The notes under the pieces: generated by a model
Seen by the model: only the letters and a program-made list of their open reading frames with translations
Told to the model about the DNA's origin: nothing
Database searches by the model: none
From: Acidobacteriaceae bacterium
GTDB lineage: Bacteria > Acidobacteriota > Terriglobia > Terriglobales > Acidobacteriaceae
Direction of reading: 5' to 3'
Assembly: GCA_003151335.1 (NCBI GenBank)
Contig: PLXE01000040.1
Span: 17,289 to 81,288, forward strand
DNA: 64,000 bases
Shown: positions 27,702 to 35,917 of the stretch, one piece after another
How the letters are laid out: every line of letters begins with the position of its first letter
Position numbering within the stretch: position 1 is the first letter of the stretch
Made by a program: the position numbers and the translations under genes

Positions 27702-29336
27702 GTGCGCGAAAAGGTGCTTCGCTACATTCTGGAACGAAAGCTGATGCGCGCGGGCGACCGCGTGGCTGTGGCTGTGTCGGGCGGTGCAGATTCGGTTGCC
27801 TTGCTGCGCGTGCTGCTCCAGCTTCGCGCCGAGCTGGGCATCGTCGTCTCGGTCGCGCACTTTAATCACGGGCTGCGGGGCGAGGCCTCAGAAGCCGACG
27901 AAGCCTTTGTCGCAGAGTTAGCGAGACGACACGACCTGGAGTTTTTCTCCGGCCGCGGCGAGGTGCGCGATCACGCGCTCGCTAAGAAGTTGAGCCTGGA
28001 GGCAGCAGCGCGCGACCTGCGCTATCGCTGGCTAAGGTCACTGGCTGCGTCGCACAAAGTAAATGAGGTTGCGACCGGACACACGCTCGACGATCAAGCC
28101 GAAACCGTGCTGCTGAAATTTTTGCGCGGCGCCGGTACGCGCGGGCTGGCGGGAATTTACCCCGAGATCGCTAGCGGGGCTAAAGCCCCTACTTCTTGTC
28201 AGTCCGCGGAATGCGGGTCTGAAGCTTTCGGTTTGCCTCAGCCGGAGGAATCGGACAAAAGGCAGCCCCGAACGGGGCGAAAGAGTTTAGCCCAGCACGG
28301 AGCCGCAGGCGGAGTGCTGGGTAAGTCCGGAAATGAACCCGAGTCCCTTAGGGACGGCAGAGCTGGCGCCAGCATCGTTCGCCCCTTGCTAGGAGTCATG
28401 CGCGAGGAGGTCGAGAAATACCTCGCCGCTCTCGGGCAGGATTGGCGCGAAGACGAGAGCAACCTTGACCATCGTTTCGCCCGCAACCGGGTGCGACACG
28501 AACTGCTGCCCCAGCTGGAGCGTGAGTACAACCCGAATCTGCGGCAGGTGCTGAGCGACGCGGCGGAGTTGGCGCGCGCGGAAGAGGAATATTGGCAAGA
28601 GTTGGTGGAACGGGAACTAGCAGCCCGCCTACGCAGCAAGGCAGAAATCCCTCAGGGGCTAAAGCCCGGCCCTGGGGTAGCTGATAACGGTACGGCTGAA
28701 GCCGTGCCCCTTCAAAGCGGCATGGAGGCGCAACGCCTCAGATTGACGAACTTCCGGGCTCTTCCACTCGCATTGCAGCGCAGGCTGCTGCGGCGATTTG
28801 TCCAGACTGCGAATCTCAGGTTGGACTTTGAACATGTGGAGAAGCTGCTGCATTGCACCCTCGGCGAACTGCCGAAGGCAGAGCTTCCCGGCGGATGGCT
28901 GGCGGTGCGCCAAGGTGGCTGCCTGAAATTGTTACCGACGCAGGCGGGGCCGCCATTCCCAGGTTACCAATACACTTTGCCGGTTCCCGGCAAGATTCGC
29001 ATCGCGGAAATCGGTTTGACCGTGCGATGTATCCCGGTGCCGCAGGAATTCGCGAAGGAGGAACCACCTGATAGCCTGCTTTGCACCGAGCTGCTCGGTC
29101 CGGAGTTGACCGTCCGCAACTGGCACCCGGGCGATCGCTTCTGGCCCGTACACAGTAAGTCGGAAGAAAAGTTGAAGCGACTGTTCTCCGAGAGACACAT
29201 TCCGACCGGGCAGAGGCCGCGCTGGCCAGTGGTACTCAAGGGCGAGCAAATCATTTGGGTGCGCGGACTTCCGGTGGCGCGAGCTTTCGCCTGGAAGGGC
29301 AGCGGCGATGCGGTGAAGATCGAGATGCTCGGATAA
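27702..29336 (+). CDS. tilS: tRNA(Ile)-lysidine synthetase TilS with two repeat-derived insertions
   Basis: 544 residues with a GTG start. It makes lysidine at C34 of tRNA-Ile(CAU). The PP-loop 'AVSGGADSVALL' (about 24-35), 'HFNHGLRG', 'ATGHTLDDQAETVLLKFLRGAGTRGLAGI' and 'ESNLDHRFARNRVRHELLPQLE' are intact, as are the C-terminal tRNA-binding blocks ('VRNWHPGDRF', 'KLKRLFSERHIPTGQR'). Two stretches do not belong to the family: about residues 157-223, between 'LAGIYPE' and 'IVRPLLG', and about 313-340. Both correspond exactly to dispersed hairpin-rich repeats found elsewhere between genes, and both preserve the reading frame. The gene is essential in most bacteria, so the inserts are presumably tolerated surface loops. 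Confidence 0.93.
   Translation: MREKVLRYILERKLMRAGDRVAVAVSGGADSVALLRVLLQLRAELGIVVSVAHFNHGLRGEASEADEAFVAELARRHDLEFFSGRGEVRDHALAKKLSLEAAARDLRYRWLRSLAASHKVNEVATGHTLDDQAETVLLKFLRGAGTRGLAGIYPEIASGAKAPTSCQSAECGSEAFGLPQPEESDKRQPRTGRKSLAQHGAAGGVLGKSGNEPESLRDGRAGASIVRPLLGVMREEVEKYLAALGQDWREDESNLDHRFARNRVRHELLPQLEREYNPNLRQVLSDAAELARAEEEYWQELVERELAARLRSKAEIPQGLKPGPGVADNGTAEAVPLQSGMEAQRLRLTNFRALPLALQRRLLRRFVQTANLRLDFEHVEKLLHCTLGELPKAELPGGWLAVRQGGCLKLLPTQAGPPFPGYQYTLPVPGKIRIAEIGLTVRCIPVPQEFAKEEPPDSLLCTELLGPELTVRNWHPGDRFWPVHSKSEEKLKRLFSERHIPTGQRPRWPVVLKGEQIIWVRGLPVARAFAWKGSGDAVKIEMLG
28170..28370 (+). repeat. Composite hairpin-rich repeat inside tilS
   Basis: About 200 bases containing a series of hairpins: GGGGCTAAAGCCCC (28176-28189), GCCCCGAACGGGGC (about 28264-28277), CCCAGCAC...GTGCTGGG (about 28293-28322), and GTCCCTTAGGGAC (about 28343-28355). 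The composition (Ser, Gly, Pro, Arg) and absence from TilS family proteins mark it as an insertion; it stays open in the tilS frame. Confidence 0.75.
28642..28718 (+). repeat. Dispersed palindromic repeat, copy C, inside tilS
   Basis: ATCCCTCAGGGGCTAAAGCCC, spacer, then GTACGGCTGAAGCCGTGCCCCTTCAAAG: the same element as copies at 24325 (same strand) and 8341 (opposite strand), here translated in frame as part of TilS. Confidence 0.85.
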
Positions 29337-29547
29337 AGATCGCGGCTCGTTACAATCCAAGGCGCCTTGAATCCCATTCATTCGCACAACGACCGTCAGT
29401 TTGAATGTGACCCAGCGCTTCCAAAGTGGAATCGCCGCTCAGTCCTCTCCAGAATTTTGTTTAAGTCTTTTGTGCCGTCCCGTTTAGGCGCGAGTTACAA
29501 TCTAGAGAACGCCGAATTTGTACATCCGGCGTCCAGGGGTAGCATCT

Positions 29548-29566
29548 AAGTTGTTAGGCACAACTT
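29548..29566 (+). promoter_or_regulatory. Hairpin in the ftsH leader
   Basis: AAGTTGT-TAGGC-ACAACTT, a 7-base-pair stem with 5-base loop, 30 bases before the ftsH start. Just upstream CGCCG...CGGCG (about 29509-29531) can form a second hairpin, and a TACAAT -10-like box lies at about 29495-29500. Role unknown. Confidence 0.4.
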
Positions 29567-29596
29567 TCTGTATGCCCCATTAGACAGGAGTTTTTA

Positions 29597-31507
29597 GTGA
29601 ATTCGACGGTCAAAACAGTCGTGTTCTGGCTGGTCATCGTGTTGTCGGGCGTCCTGCTGTGGCAGGTCGTCAAAGCCGGCAGCTCGAGCCCCAAGCAACG
29701 CGAAATTAACCTCTCCGAGTTCCTTTCTCAAGTGGACCAGAGCAACGTCACCGAAGTGACGATGACCGGCCAGGAGGTTAGTGGCAAGTTCAAGAGCGAC
29801 AAGGCTGGGTTCCATGTCACGGTCCCGTCCAACTATCCGGACATGTACAAGATCCTTCAGGACAAGAAGGTCAACATCACGGTGAAGGACCCGGCGTCGG
29901 GAGGCTGGCCCTCCTGGCTGCTCAACCTGGCGCCGTTTGTCCTGCTGGGCGCGCTGTGGTTCATCATGATCCGCCAGATGCAGAGCGGCGGCAACAAGGC
30001 GCTGTCCTTTGGCAAGAGCAAGGCGCGATTGCTCTCCATGCAGCAGAAGAAGGTGACCTTCAAAGACGTCGCCGGCGTGGATGAAGCCAAGGAAGAGCTG
30101 AAAGAGATCATCGAGTTCCTGCGCGAGGCGCAGAAGTTCCAGAAGCTCGGCGGCCGCATTCCCAAGGGCGTACTGCTGGTTGGGCCGCCGGGAACCGGCA
30201 AGACTTTGCTGGCGCGCGCCGTGGCCGGCGAAGCCAACGTGCCTTTCTTCAGCATCTCGGGCTCGGACTTCGTGGAGATGTTCGTCGGCGTTGGCGCAAG
30301 CCGTGTCCGCGACCTCTTCGAGCAGGGCAAGAAGAACGCGCCCTGCATCATCTTCATCGACGAAATTGACGCCGTAGGCCGCCATCGTGGCGCTGGCCTG
30401 GGCGGCGGACACGACGAGCGCGAGCAGACCCTGAACCAGTTGCTGGTCGAGATGGATGGCTTCGAGTCCAACGATGGCGTCATCCTGATCGCGGCTACCA
30501 ACCGTCCTGACGTGCTCGATCCAGCGCTGCTGCGTCCCGGCCGCTTCGACCGCCGCGTGGTGGTCTCGCGCCCCGATGTCCGGGGCCGCGAAGAGATCCT
30601 GCGCGTGCATACCCGCAAGATTCCCCTCAATGACGACGTGAATCTTGCTGTGCTGGCCCGCGGCACGCCGGGATTCTCTGGCGCTGACCTGGCCAACATG
30701 GTGAATGAAGCTGCCTTGGTTGCGGCCCGCCAGAACCGCAAGACGGTGCTGATGTGGGATTTCGAGCAGGCCAAGGACAAAGTGCTGATGGGCGCCGAGC
30801 GCAAATCCATGCTGCTCTCGGACGAAGAGAAGAAGGTGACCGCGTATCACGAGGCCGGCCACGCGCTGGTTGCGGCCCTGCGCGAGCACTCCGACCCGCT
30901 GCACAAGGTGACCATCATCCCGCGCGGCATGGCGCTGGGCGTCACCATGCAGCTACCGGTGGACGACAAGCACACCTACACCCGCGACTATCTGGAAACG
31001 CGGCTGGCCATCATGATGGGCGGCCGCGTGGCCGAGGAGTTGTTCCTGCATACCATGACCACCGGCGCGGGCAACGACATCGAGCAGGCGTCGGACCTGG
31101 CGCGCAAGATGGTTTGCGAGTTCGGCATGTCCACGCTGGGGCCGATGACCTTCGGCAAGAAGGAAGAGCAGATCTTCCTGGGCCGTGAGATCAGCCAGCA
31201 CCGCGACTTCAGCGAGGAGACGGCGCGGAAGATCGACCAGGAAGTTCGTCGCTTCGTGGACGAAGGTTACCAATCGGCGACCAACATCCTGAAGAACAAT
31301 GGACCGATCCTGGAAAAGATTGCCGCGACGCTGCTGGTGCGCGAGGTGATCGACGCCGGCGAGATCGAGATGCTCATCGAAGGCAAGGAACTTCCGGAGC
31401 GCGTCGATCCCAACGCTCAACCGCCCAAGGACGACGTGCAGCAGGTGCTGAAGCCGGCCCCCGGCCAGCAACCCAATGTGGCCCCGGAGAGGCCTGCACA
31501 GGCGTAA
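29597..31507 (+). CDS. ftsH: ATP-dependent zinc metalloprotease FtsH
   Basis: 636 residues, GTG start after CAGGAG. Two membrane helices (about 7-25 and 109-125) flank a periplasmic domain. AAA domain with Walker A 'GPPGTGKT' (196-203), Walker B 'IIFIDEIDA', SRH '[20 protein letters not shown]', then the zinc protease domain 'HEAGH' (418-422). It degrades misassembled membrane proteins and regulatory proteins at the inner membrane. Directly downstream of tilS, a common pairing (tilS-hpt-ftsH) here without hpt. A strong terminator follows. Confidence 0.97.
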   Translation: MNSTVKTVVFWLVIVLSGVLLWQVVKAGSSSPKQREINLSEFLSQVDQSNVTEVTMTGQEVSGKFKSDKAGFHVTVPSNYPDMYKILQDKKVNITVKDPASGGWPSWLLNLAPFVLLGALWFIMIRQMQSGGNKALSFGKSKARLLSMQQKKVTFKDVAGVDEAKEELKEIIEFLREAQKFQKLGGRIPKGVLLVGPPGTGKTLLARAVAGEANVPFFSISGSDFVEMFVGVGASRVRDLFEQGKKNAPCIIFIDEIDAVGRHRGAGLGGGHDEREQTLNQLLVEMDGFESNDGVILIAATNRPDVLDPALLRPGRFDRRVVVSRPDVRGREEILRVHTRKIPLNDDVNLAVLARGTPGFSGADLANMVNEAALVAARQNRKTVLMWDFEQAKDKVLMGAERKSMLLSDEEKKVTAYHEAGHALVAALREHSDPLHKVTIIPRGMALGVTMQLPVDDKHTYTRDYLETRLAIMMGGRVAEELFLHTMTTGAGNDIEQASDLARKMVCEFGMSTLGPMTFGKKEEQIFLGREISQHRDFSEETARKIDQEVRRFVDEGYQSATNILKNNGPILEKIAATLLVREVIDAGEIEMLIEGKELPERVDPNAQPPKDDVQQVLKPAPGQQPNVAPERPAQA

Positions 31508-31533
31508 GCAGCTGTCAGCAGTGAGGTAAAGCG

Positions 31534-31560
31534 AAGGGCAGGACCTCGGTCCTGCCCTTT
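31534..31560 (+). terminator. Rho-independent terminator after ftsH
   Basis: AAGGGCAGGACC-TC-GGTCCTGCCCTT followed by T: a 12-base-pair inverted repeat and a short T run, 27 bases after the ftsH stop codon. Confidence 0.85.
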
Positions 31561-31680
31561 CTGTCATGCTTCCGCGTTTGAATCGCTCCCAATCTACAAG
31601 CCGCGTACACCCGGCCGCGGTAGCTGAGATGTCTCAGACAGAGGGGATCAACTTTATCCCACCTGTGATATGCTGGAGAC

Positions 31681-32016
31681 GTGGGCTCGAGGCGACGAAA
31701 GCAGCCGGCCAAGCTGGAGAAGAAGATAGATCAGACCTTCTATCTCACAGGCAAAAGACGCGGCGCGATTCTTAAAGAAGAAGCCTGGTTTGCAGGCGAG
31801 AGGTTAGTCAAGTACAGCCTAGCCTACATTAACCATCGGATTTGCACAGCCGATAATGGCCGCGTGCTCGGCTACGACAACAGTCACAATCAGCATCACC
31901 GCCATTATATGGGCAGGGCCGGGGCGATAGAGTTTATCGATTATGAGTCGCTGGTTGAGCAATTTGAGAGGGAAGTGAAAGACCTATGGAGGCGCGAGGA
32001 TGAAGCGGAACACTAA
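31681..32016 (+). CDS. TumE-type toxin (DUF6516 family)
   Basis: 111 residues with a GTG start. The order and content fit the DUF6516 family: 'LILKEEAWFAGERLVKYSLAYINHRICTADNGRVLGYDNSHNQHHRHYMG' style core, here 'GAILKEEAWFAGERLVKYSL' then 'NGRVLGYDNSHNQHHRHYMG', and 'YESLVEQFEREVKDLW'. The His-rich loop is a candidate active site. The stop overlaps the next gene by 17 bases, as usual for toxin-antitoxin pairs. Identification rests on motif memory and gene order; the biochemical activity of the family is not established. Confidence 0.72.
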   Translation: MGSRRRKQPAKLEKKIDQTFYLTGKRRGAILKEEAWFAGERLVKYSLAYINHRICTADNGRVLGYDNSHNQHHRHYMGRAGAIEFIDYESLVEQFEREVKDLWRREDEAEH

Positions 32017-32380
32017 AGTATGGGTGACTGCCGACGGTGCAGAAGGGTTCTTTCGCCGGGCGCGGGAACACGCTCGCAAGCTCGATCGCGGCGAACCGAT
32101 CGCGCCCGAGATTACCGTGACGTTCGAGGATGTGAGAGACATGTTGAGAGTGCTGTCGGCAGAGCGCGTCCGTCTTCTGCGCGTGGCCAGGGAAAAGGCA
32201 GTTCCTGTTTCTGACCTTGCGAATGGATTGCAGCGAGATACCCGGGCGGTAAGTCGCGATGTCGATTTACTGGAGTCGTTCGGCTTGCTGCGAACGCGTT
32301 ACGAGAGGAATCCAGGACATGGCAGGCGCCGAATCGTCGAGCCTTGTGCAGCGAACTACCGACTGCTGGCTGCAATCTGA
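32000..32380 (+). CDS. TumA-type antitoxin / HTH regulator (HVO_A0114-like)
   Basis: 126 residues, start at 32000 after GGAGGCGCGAGG. The C-terminal half is a MarR-like winged helix ('LSAERVRLLRVAREKAVPVSDLANGLQRDTRAVSRDVDLLESFGLLRTR'). The N-terminal part ('TFEDVRDMLRVL') may bind the toxin. It overlaps the upstream toxin-like gene by 17 bases. Likely neutralises the toxin and represses the pair's promoter, by analogy with other type II systems. Converges with selD. Confidence 0.75.
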   Translation: MKRNTKVWVTADGAEGFFRRAREHARKLDRGEPIAPEITVTFEDVRDMLRVLSAERVRLLRVAREKAVPVSDLANGLQRDTRAVSRDVDLLESFGLLRTRYERNPGHGRRRIVEPCAANYRLLAAI

Positions 32381-32430
32381 CGGAAGGCTCTGTAATCCGT
32401 CGCTAGGAGCCGATAAGTTCCCTTCGCTGG

Positions 32431-33486
32431 TTACGCTAACACCCTGATCAGCGGCTTTTGCTTGGCAGTGACTTCGCCGATTTCTACGGCGTCGATTGCT
32501 GAGTTTCGCAAGGCTGCAACCAATCGCTCAGCATCCTTTTCCGCGACCGAGATCAACAATCCTCCCGCCGTCTGCGGATCGAAGAGCAGTGTGCGAATCT
32601 CTTCCGGCACGCCGTCATCAAACTCGACACAACTCTCGGCGAAGCTGCGGTTCGCCTTCAGGCCGCCGGGAACGTATCCGGCGCGAACGCATTCCAGGGC
32701 GCCTTCCAGCAGGGGCACGCGCGAGGCATGAATTCGCAGGCTAACGCCCGAGCCGATGGCCATCTCGCGCGCATGACCGATCAGGCCGAAGCCGGTGACG
32801 TCGGTCATGCCATGCACCTCGTAGCCGGGCGGTGAAGTCACTATCTCTGCCGCACGCTTGTTCAGGGTGGTCATGGAGCGCACCGCGTCGCGAACCCATG
32901 CGGCCTCGGCTTTGCCCCGTTTGATCGCCGTCGAGATCACGCCCGTGCCGATCGCCTTGGTAAAGACGAGCCGATCACCGGCCTTCGCGCCACTGTTGGC
33001 CAGCACCTGTTGCGGATGAATCGTTCCGGTCACGGCGTAGCCGAGCTTGATCTCTTCGTCGCGAATGCTGTGCCCGCCGATCACGGTACAGTGGGCCTCG
33101 ATCATCTTCGAGAGGCCACCGGCCAGCATCTCTTCCAGCACTTTGAGGTCGCCGCTGTCGGGAAAGCAAACCAGTGTCAGCGCGCTGATCGGCCGCCCGC
33201 CCATGGCATACACGTCGCTAAGCGCGTTGGTGGCCGCGATCTGTCCGAAGACGTAGGGATCGTCAACGATGGGGGTAAAAAAATCTACAGTTTGGACGAG
33301 CGCCAGCTCCGGCGTGAGTTGATACACGCCGGCGTCGTCGGCTGTTTCGAAGCCGATGAGCACGTTGGGATCGTGTTGCCGGGCTAATTTCCCAAGCACT
33401 GAGTCCAGCACCGCCGGACTTAGCTTGCTGGCTCAACCCGCGGCTTTCACCATCTCCGTGAGGCGCGTTGTCTTGACAGTGGACAT
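32431..33486 (-). CDS. selD: Selenophosphate synthase SelD, selenocysteine-containing
   Basis: It makes selenophosphate from selenide and ATP. The obvious frame begins at a GTG (33411) and lacks the active-site loop. Extending upstream to the ATG at 33484-33486 gives 'MSTVKTTRLTEMVKAAG-U-ASKLSPAVLDSVLG', where U is an in-frame TGA at 33433-33435. It sits exactly where SelD has its catalytic Cys (E. coli Cys17), with the catalytic Lys at +3 (Lys21). A hairpin suited to a bacterial SECIS follows at once. The rest is canonical: 'DDAGVYQL', 'TVDFFTPIVDDPYVFGQIAATNALSDVYAMGG', 'IGGHSI', 'MTDVTGFGLIGH', 'DPQTAGGLL'. About 351 residues including Sec. Other selenium genes (selA, selB, selC) are not in the window. 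Confidence 0.9.
33392..33435 (-). promoter_or_regulatory. Bacterial SECIS hairpin with UGA(Sec) codon of selD
   Basis: Immediately 3' of the TGA, the RNA can form CUAAGUCC/GGACUCAG (one A-C mismatch; plus 33399-33423) around the loop GGCGGUGCU. The loop opens with GG and lies 17 bases after the UGA, inside the range expected of bacterial SECIS elements. Further pairing (GCA/UGC, CC/GG) extends the stem towards the UGA. Confidence 0.8.
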
Positions 33487-33537
33487 GCAGGTTCATTCTA
33501 GCAACCAGGGGGCGGTTAGCGGTTGGCCTCTGGAATT

Positions 33538-33620
33538 GTCATTACGAGCGAAGCGAGGAATCTGCTGTTGTTTGCGTCTGGGACGATGGCGGGAAACAGC
33601 AGATCCCTCACGGCCTAAAC
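33538..33620 (+). repeat. Dispersed repeat with inverted 'ATCTGCTGTT' arms
   Basis: TGTCATTACGAGCGAAGCGAGGAATCTGCTGTT, then about 25 bases, then AACAGCAGATCCCTCACGGCC. ATCTGCTGTT (33560-33569) and AACAGCAGAT (33595-33604) are exact inverses. The parts match pieces of the repeat at 8341-8431 (GTCATCACGAGCG..., GGGATCTGCTGTTCC), so it is a relative of that family. Located in the 237-base gap upstream of selD. Confidence 0.65.
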
Positions 33621-33723
33621 TTTACCCTAACAAGCGCAAAAACGGCGCTCGTGGGGACCCCGGTTCGGCCGTTCGTGATGACAACTTCTAAACTACGAAA
33701 CGAAGTGCTGACGGCCAACTGCC

Positions 33724-34230
33724 CTACTTCAGCTTTAAATTCACCAACTGGATCTCAGGGTAGCTCCGATTCCAGTCGGCGGAGATGTGCTCCAGGGTCA
33801 CACGGACCGTCTTGGTCTGGCCCGGAGCAATCGGCGAGCGGCCCAGGTCCACCAAGTCGGGATATCCGCCCATCTGGTTTTCCGCCAGCACGTGCAGCGG
33901 CAGGGTCTCGGTCTGCACCACCTGGTCCAAGGTGTTCTTGAACACCGCCTTCATGTCGGCGCCGACCAACGCTCTGTCGCCCGTGTTTGTGACATTCACA
34001 TCGAGATAGGTGACCGTGCCTCCGACATAGTTTTCCGCAGCGCTCAGCTTGGGATTGGAGAGCTGCAGCTTGGCCGCATAAGGATTGGTCTGCGGGCCGG
34101 TTGGTGCGTGGCTGCGCGTGAGGGCGACGATGATTGCAATGACCGCCAGCACGGCAATCAGGCCCATAACGATAGGCATCCAGTTGCGCTGCTGCGCGGG
34201 AGGCTGGGCGGGAGCAAAGAGGTCGGCCAT
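33724..34230 (-). CDS. DUF2393-like membrane-anchored protein
   Basis: 168 residues from the ATG at 34228-34230 (the frame stays open to 34299). A Pro/Gln-rich N-terminal tail is followed by one membrane helix ('WMPIVMGLIAVLAVIAIIVAL') and an immunoglobulin-like beta domain ('YVGGTVTYLDVNVTNTGDRALVGADMKAVFKNTL', 'SPIAPGQTKTVRVTLEHIS', 'PEIQLVNLKL'). Probably faces the periplasm. Function unknown. Confidence 0.72.
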   Translation of the reverse strand: MADLFAPAQPPAQQRNWMPIVMGLIAVLAVIAIIVALTRSHAPTGPQTNPYAAKLQLSNPKLSAAENYVGGTVTYLDVNVTNTGDRALVGADMKAVFKNTLDQVVQTETLPLHVLAENQMGGYPDLVDLGRSPIAPGQTKTVRVTLEHISADWNRSYPEIQLVNLKLK

Positions 34231-34304
34231 GGCTGTCAAGATTTTACTCCGGCCAGGTTCCCATCTCGCACTCGCCAGGCACGGTCGGGTGGCGGACAAA
34301 GAGA

Positions 34305-34333
34305 TGCAGGCCGGAATGACATTCCGGCCTGCA
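34305..34333. repeat. Perfect 14-base inverted repeat
   Basis: TGCAGGCCGGAATG-A-CATTCCGGCCTGCA: two exact 14-base arms around a single base, between the DUF2393-like gene and the 6S RNA candidate. No T run follows in either direction. It may be a mobile palindromic unit or a strong protein-binding site. Confidence 0.8.
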
Positions 34334-34400
34334 GGTTGATTTCAGGTGCAGTTGGGAGTTGCGGAATGTAATCCACAGACGGGGGAGGACTGTGAATCAA

Positions 34401-34562
34401 AAAAGAATCCCGAGGGCTATGTTGGGCCGTTGTTCTCGACCAGCGACTTGCATTAAGTTCCTGCTGAACCATGCGACTGGTACTGGCGTACGCAGGGCAT
34501 GTTCAACTTGAAGTTTGGGCTCGTCACCAGCCGGAATGACCGCTCAACGCCTCGGGATTCCG
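34401..34562 (+). ncRNA. ssrS: Probable 6S RNA
   Basis: About 160 bases closed by a perfect 11-base-pair stem: GAATCCCGAGG (34405-34415) with CCTCGGGATTC (34550-34560). The ends resemble E. coli 6S RNA, which finishes CTCGGAGATTCC (here CTCGGGATTCC) and has a GGGCC block about 20 bases in (here GTTGGGCCGTT at about 34422-34432). The interior pairs partially (GTTG/CAAC, CCAG/CTGG) around weakly paired stretches, as a 6S open bubble would need. 6S RNA binds the housekeeping RNA polymerase holoenzyme in stationary phase. No protein gene fits this stretch. Strand and ends are inferred from the comparison with E. coli. Confidence 0.55.
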
Positions 34563-35060
34563 TCTTGCCCTTGACCGGTTTCGCGTTTTCCTCAGCCAGC
34601 AGTCGCTGCCTACCGTAGTAGTTCTTCTGCCTCCGCTCCCGAAGAAGCAGGCGCAGTGAACTCGCTTCAGCCTTTAGTCTCTGCCGACTTGGAACAACTG
34701 CAAAACCGTCAAGGAACGAGTGTCTTTTTACTCCTGCCGCGGCAGATGTCAACAATTTTTTCGCAACTTTATCTCCTCTGTTTTCAATCGAGTGCAGCTC
34801 GTCCACAGAGGCATGCCGAATTTTTGTGCAACCCTGAAAACCAAGCTTGGCGATGGGCAATTTGGGACGCTAATTTCGCGGATTTCGCCAAATGGAAAAC
34901 TTCGCTCGCGGTGACGGTGACTGCGCGCGGAACTGTGAAAATCTGGCAAGAAGCATGTCCCGTGCGGGATACGCTCAATTTGGATTTTCACTTAAGCGAC
35001 TGCGCCGATCAACCGCCCAGCGTGACACCACTCTCACCGCCATTTGTTACCATCGCCAGC
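34563..35060. other. Gap between the 6S RNA candidate and the ABC ATPase gene
   Basis: About 500 bases. An open frame on the minus strand (34453-34860) and the N-terminal extension of the ABC frame on the plus strand (from 34656) are both present, but neither protein sequence shows recognisable motifs, and the composition differs from neighbouring genes. No gene supported. Confidence 0.45.
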
Positions 35061-35861
35061 ATGCCTCTGCTGGAAGCCCGCCACCTCACCAAGACCTTCA
35101 GCTCCGGTCAAACCATGTTTGGAGCCGGGACTACCGGGCAGGTGCGTGCCGTCAACGACGTGTCGCTGGCGATCGAGGCCGGCGAAACGCTGGGGCTGGT
35201 CGGCGAATCCGGCTCCGGCAAGAGCACCTTGGGACGGATGCTGTTGCGGCTCGTCGAAGCCGACTCAGGTGAGGTGTTCTTCGATGGGCATGACGTATTG
35301 CGCGCCGGGGGAGCTCAACTCCGTCACTTGCGTCGCGACATGCAGATCATCTTCCAGGACCCGTTCGGCTCACTCGATCCCCGCATGACGGTCGAGCAGA
35401 TTGTCTGCGAGCCCATGGCCATCCATGGAATCGACGGCCGTGCCGACCGCCGCCAACGGGCAGCCGAGGCGATGCGGGCCGTGGGAATGGATGCCTCAGC
35501 CCTCGGGCGCTATCCGCATGAATTCAGCGGGGGGCAGCGCCAACGCGTCGGCATCGCGCGGGCCCTGGTTTTGCGGCCGCGATTCATCGTCGCCGACGAG
35601 CCGGTTTCCGCGCTCGATGTAAGCGTCGGCGCGCAGATTGTCAATCTGCTGAAGCAACTGCAGCGCGACTTCTCGCTGACCTACCTCTTCATCTCTCATT
35701 CGATGCCCATCGTGCGCTATCTGGCGAACCGCATCGCGGTCATGCAGCGCGGAGAGTTGGTCGAAGTTGGCGCCACGGAGCAGATCACAACTGCGCCGCA
35801 GCATCCCTACACGCGCAGTCTGCTGGCAGCCACTCCGGAGATTGAATTCAGCTCGCGCTGA
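35061..35861 (+). CDS. Oligopeptide/dipeptide ABC transporter ATP-binding protein (OppF/DppF-like)
   Basis: 266 residues from ATG 35061, chosen because 'MPLLEARHLTKTFSSGQ' is the family start; the frame continues upstream to 34656 without similarity. Walker A 'GESGSGKST', Q loop 'QIIFQDPFGSLDPRMT', ABC signature 'FSGGQRQRVGIARAL', Walker B 'FIVADEPVSALDVS' and the short OppF-type tail ('RGELVEVGATEQITTAPQHPYTRSLLAATPE'). It powers peptide import with permease and binding-protein subunits, none of which is in the window, so it looks like an orphan subunit. Confidence 0.88.
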   Translation: MPLLEARHLTKTFSSGQTMFGAGTTGQVRAVNDVSLAIEAGETLGLVGESGSGKSTLGRMLLRLVEADSGEVFFDGHDVLRAGGAQLRHLRRDMQIIFQDPFGSLDPRMTVEQIVCEPMAIHGIDGRADRRQRAAEAMRAVGMDASALGRYPHEFSGGQRQRVGIARALVLRPRFIVADEPVSALDVSVGAQIVNLLKQLQRDFSLTYLFISHSMPIVRYLANRIAVMQRGELVEVGATEQITTAPQHPYTRSLLAATPEIEFSSR

Positions 35862-35917
35862 AGGCGACCGTCTACAAAGCCGGTTCGAACTATTACACTC
35901 TGAGAGGGGGTGCGGCG

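Noticed and set aside
29594..30904. 436-codon frame antisense to ftsH
   Set aside because: Mirrors the FtsH reading frame; no motif.
34453..34860. 135-codon minus-strand frame overlapping the 6S RNA candidate
   Set aside because: No motif, poor composition, and it covers the paired RNA structure; kept as non-coding.
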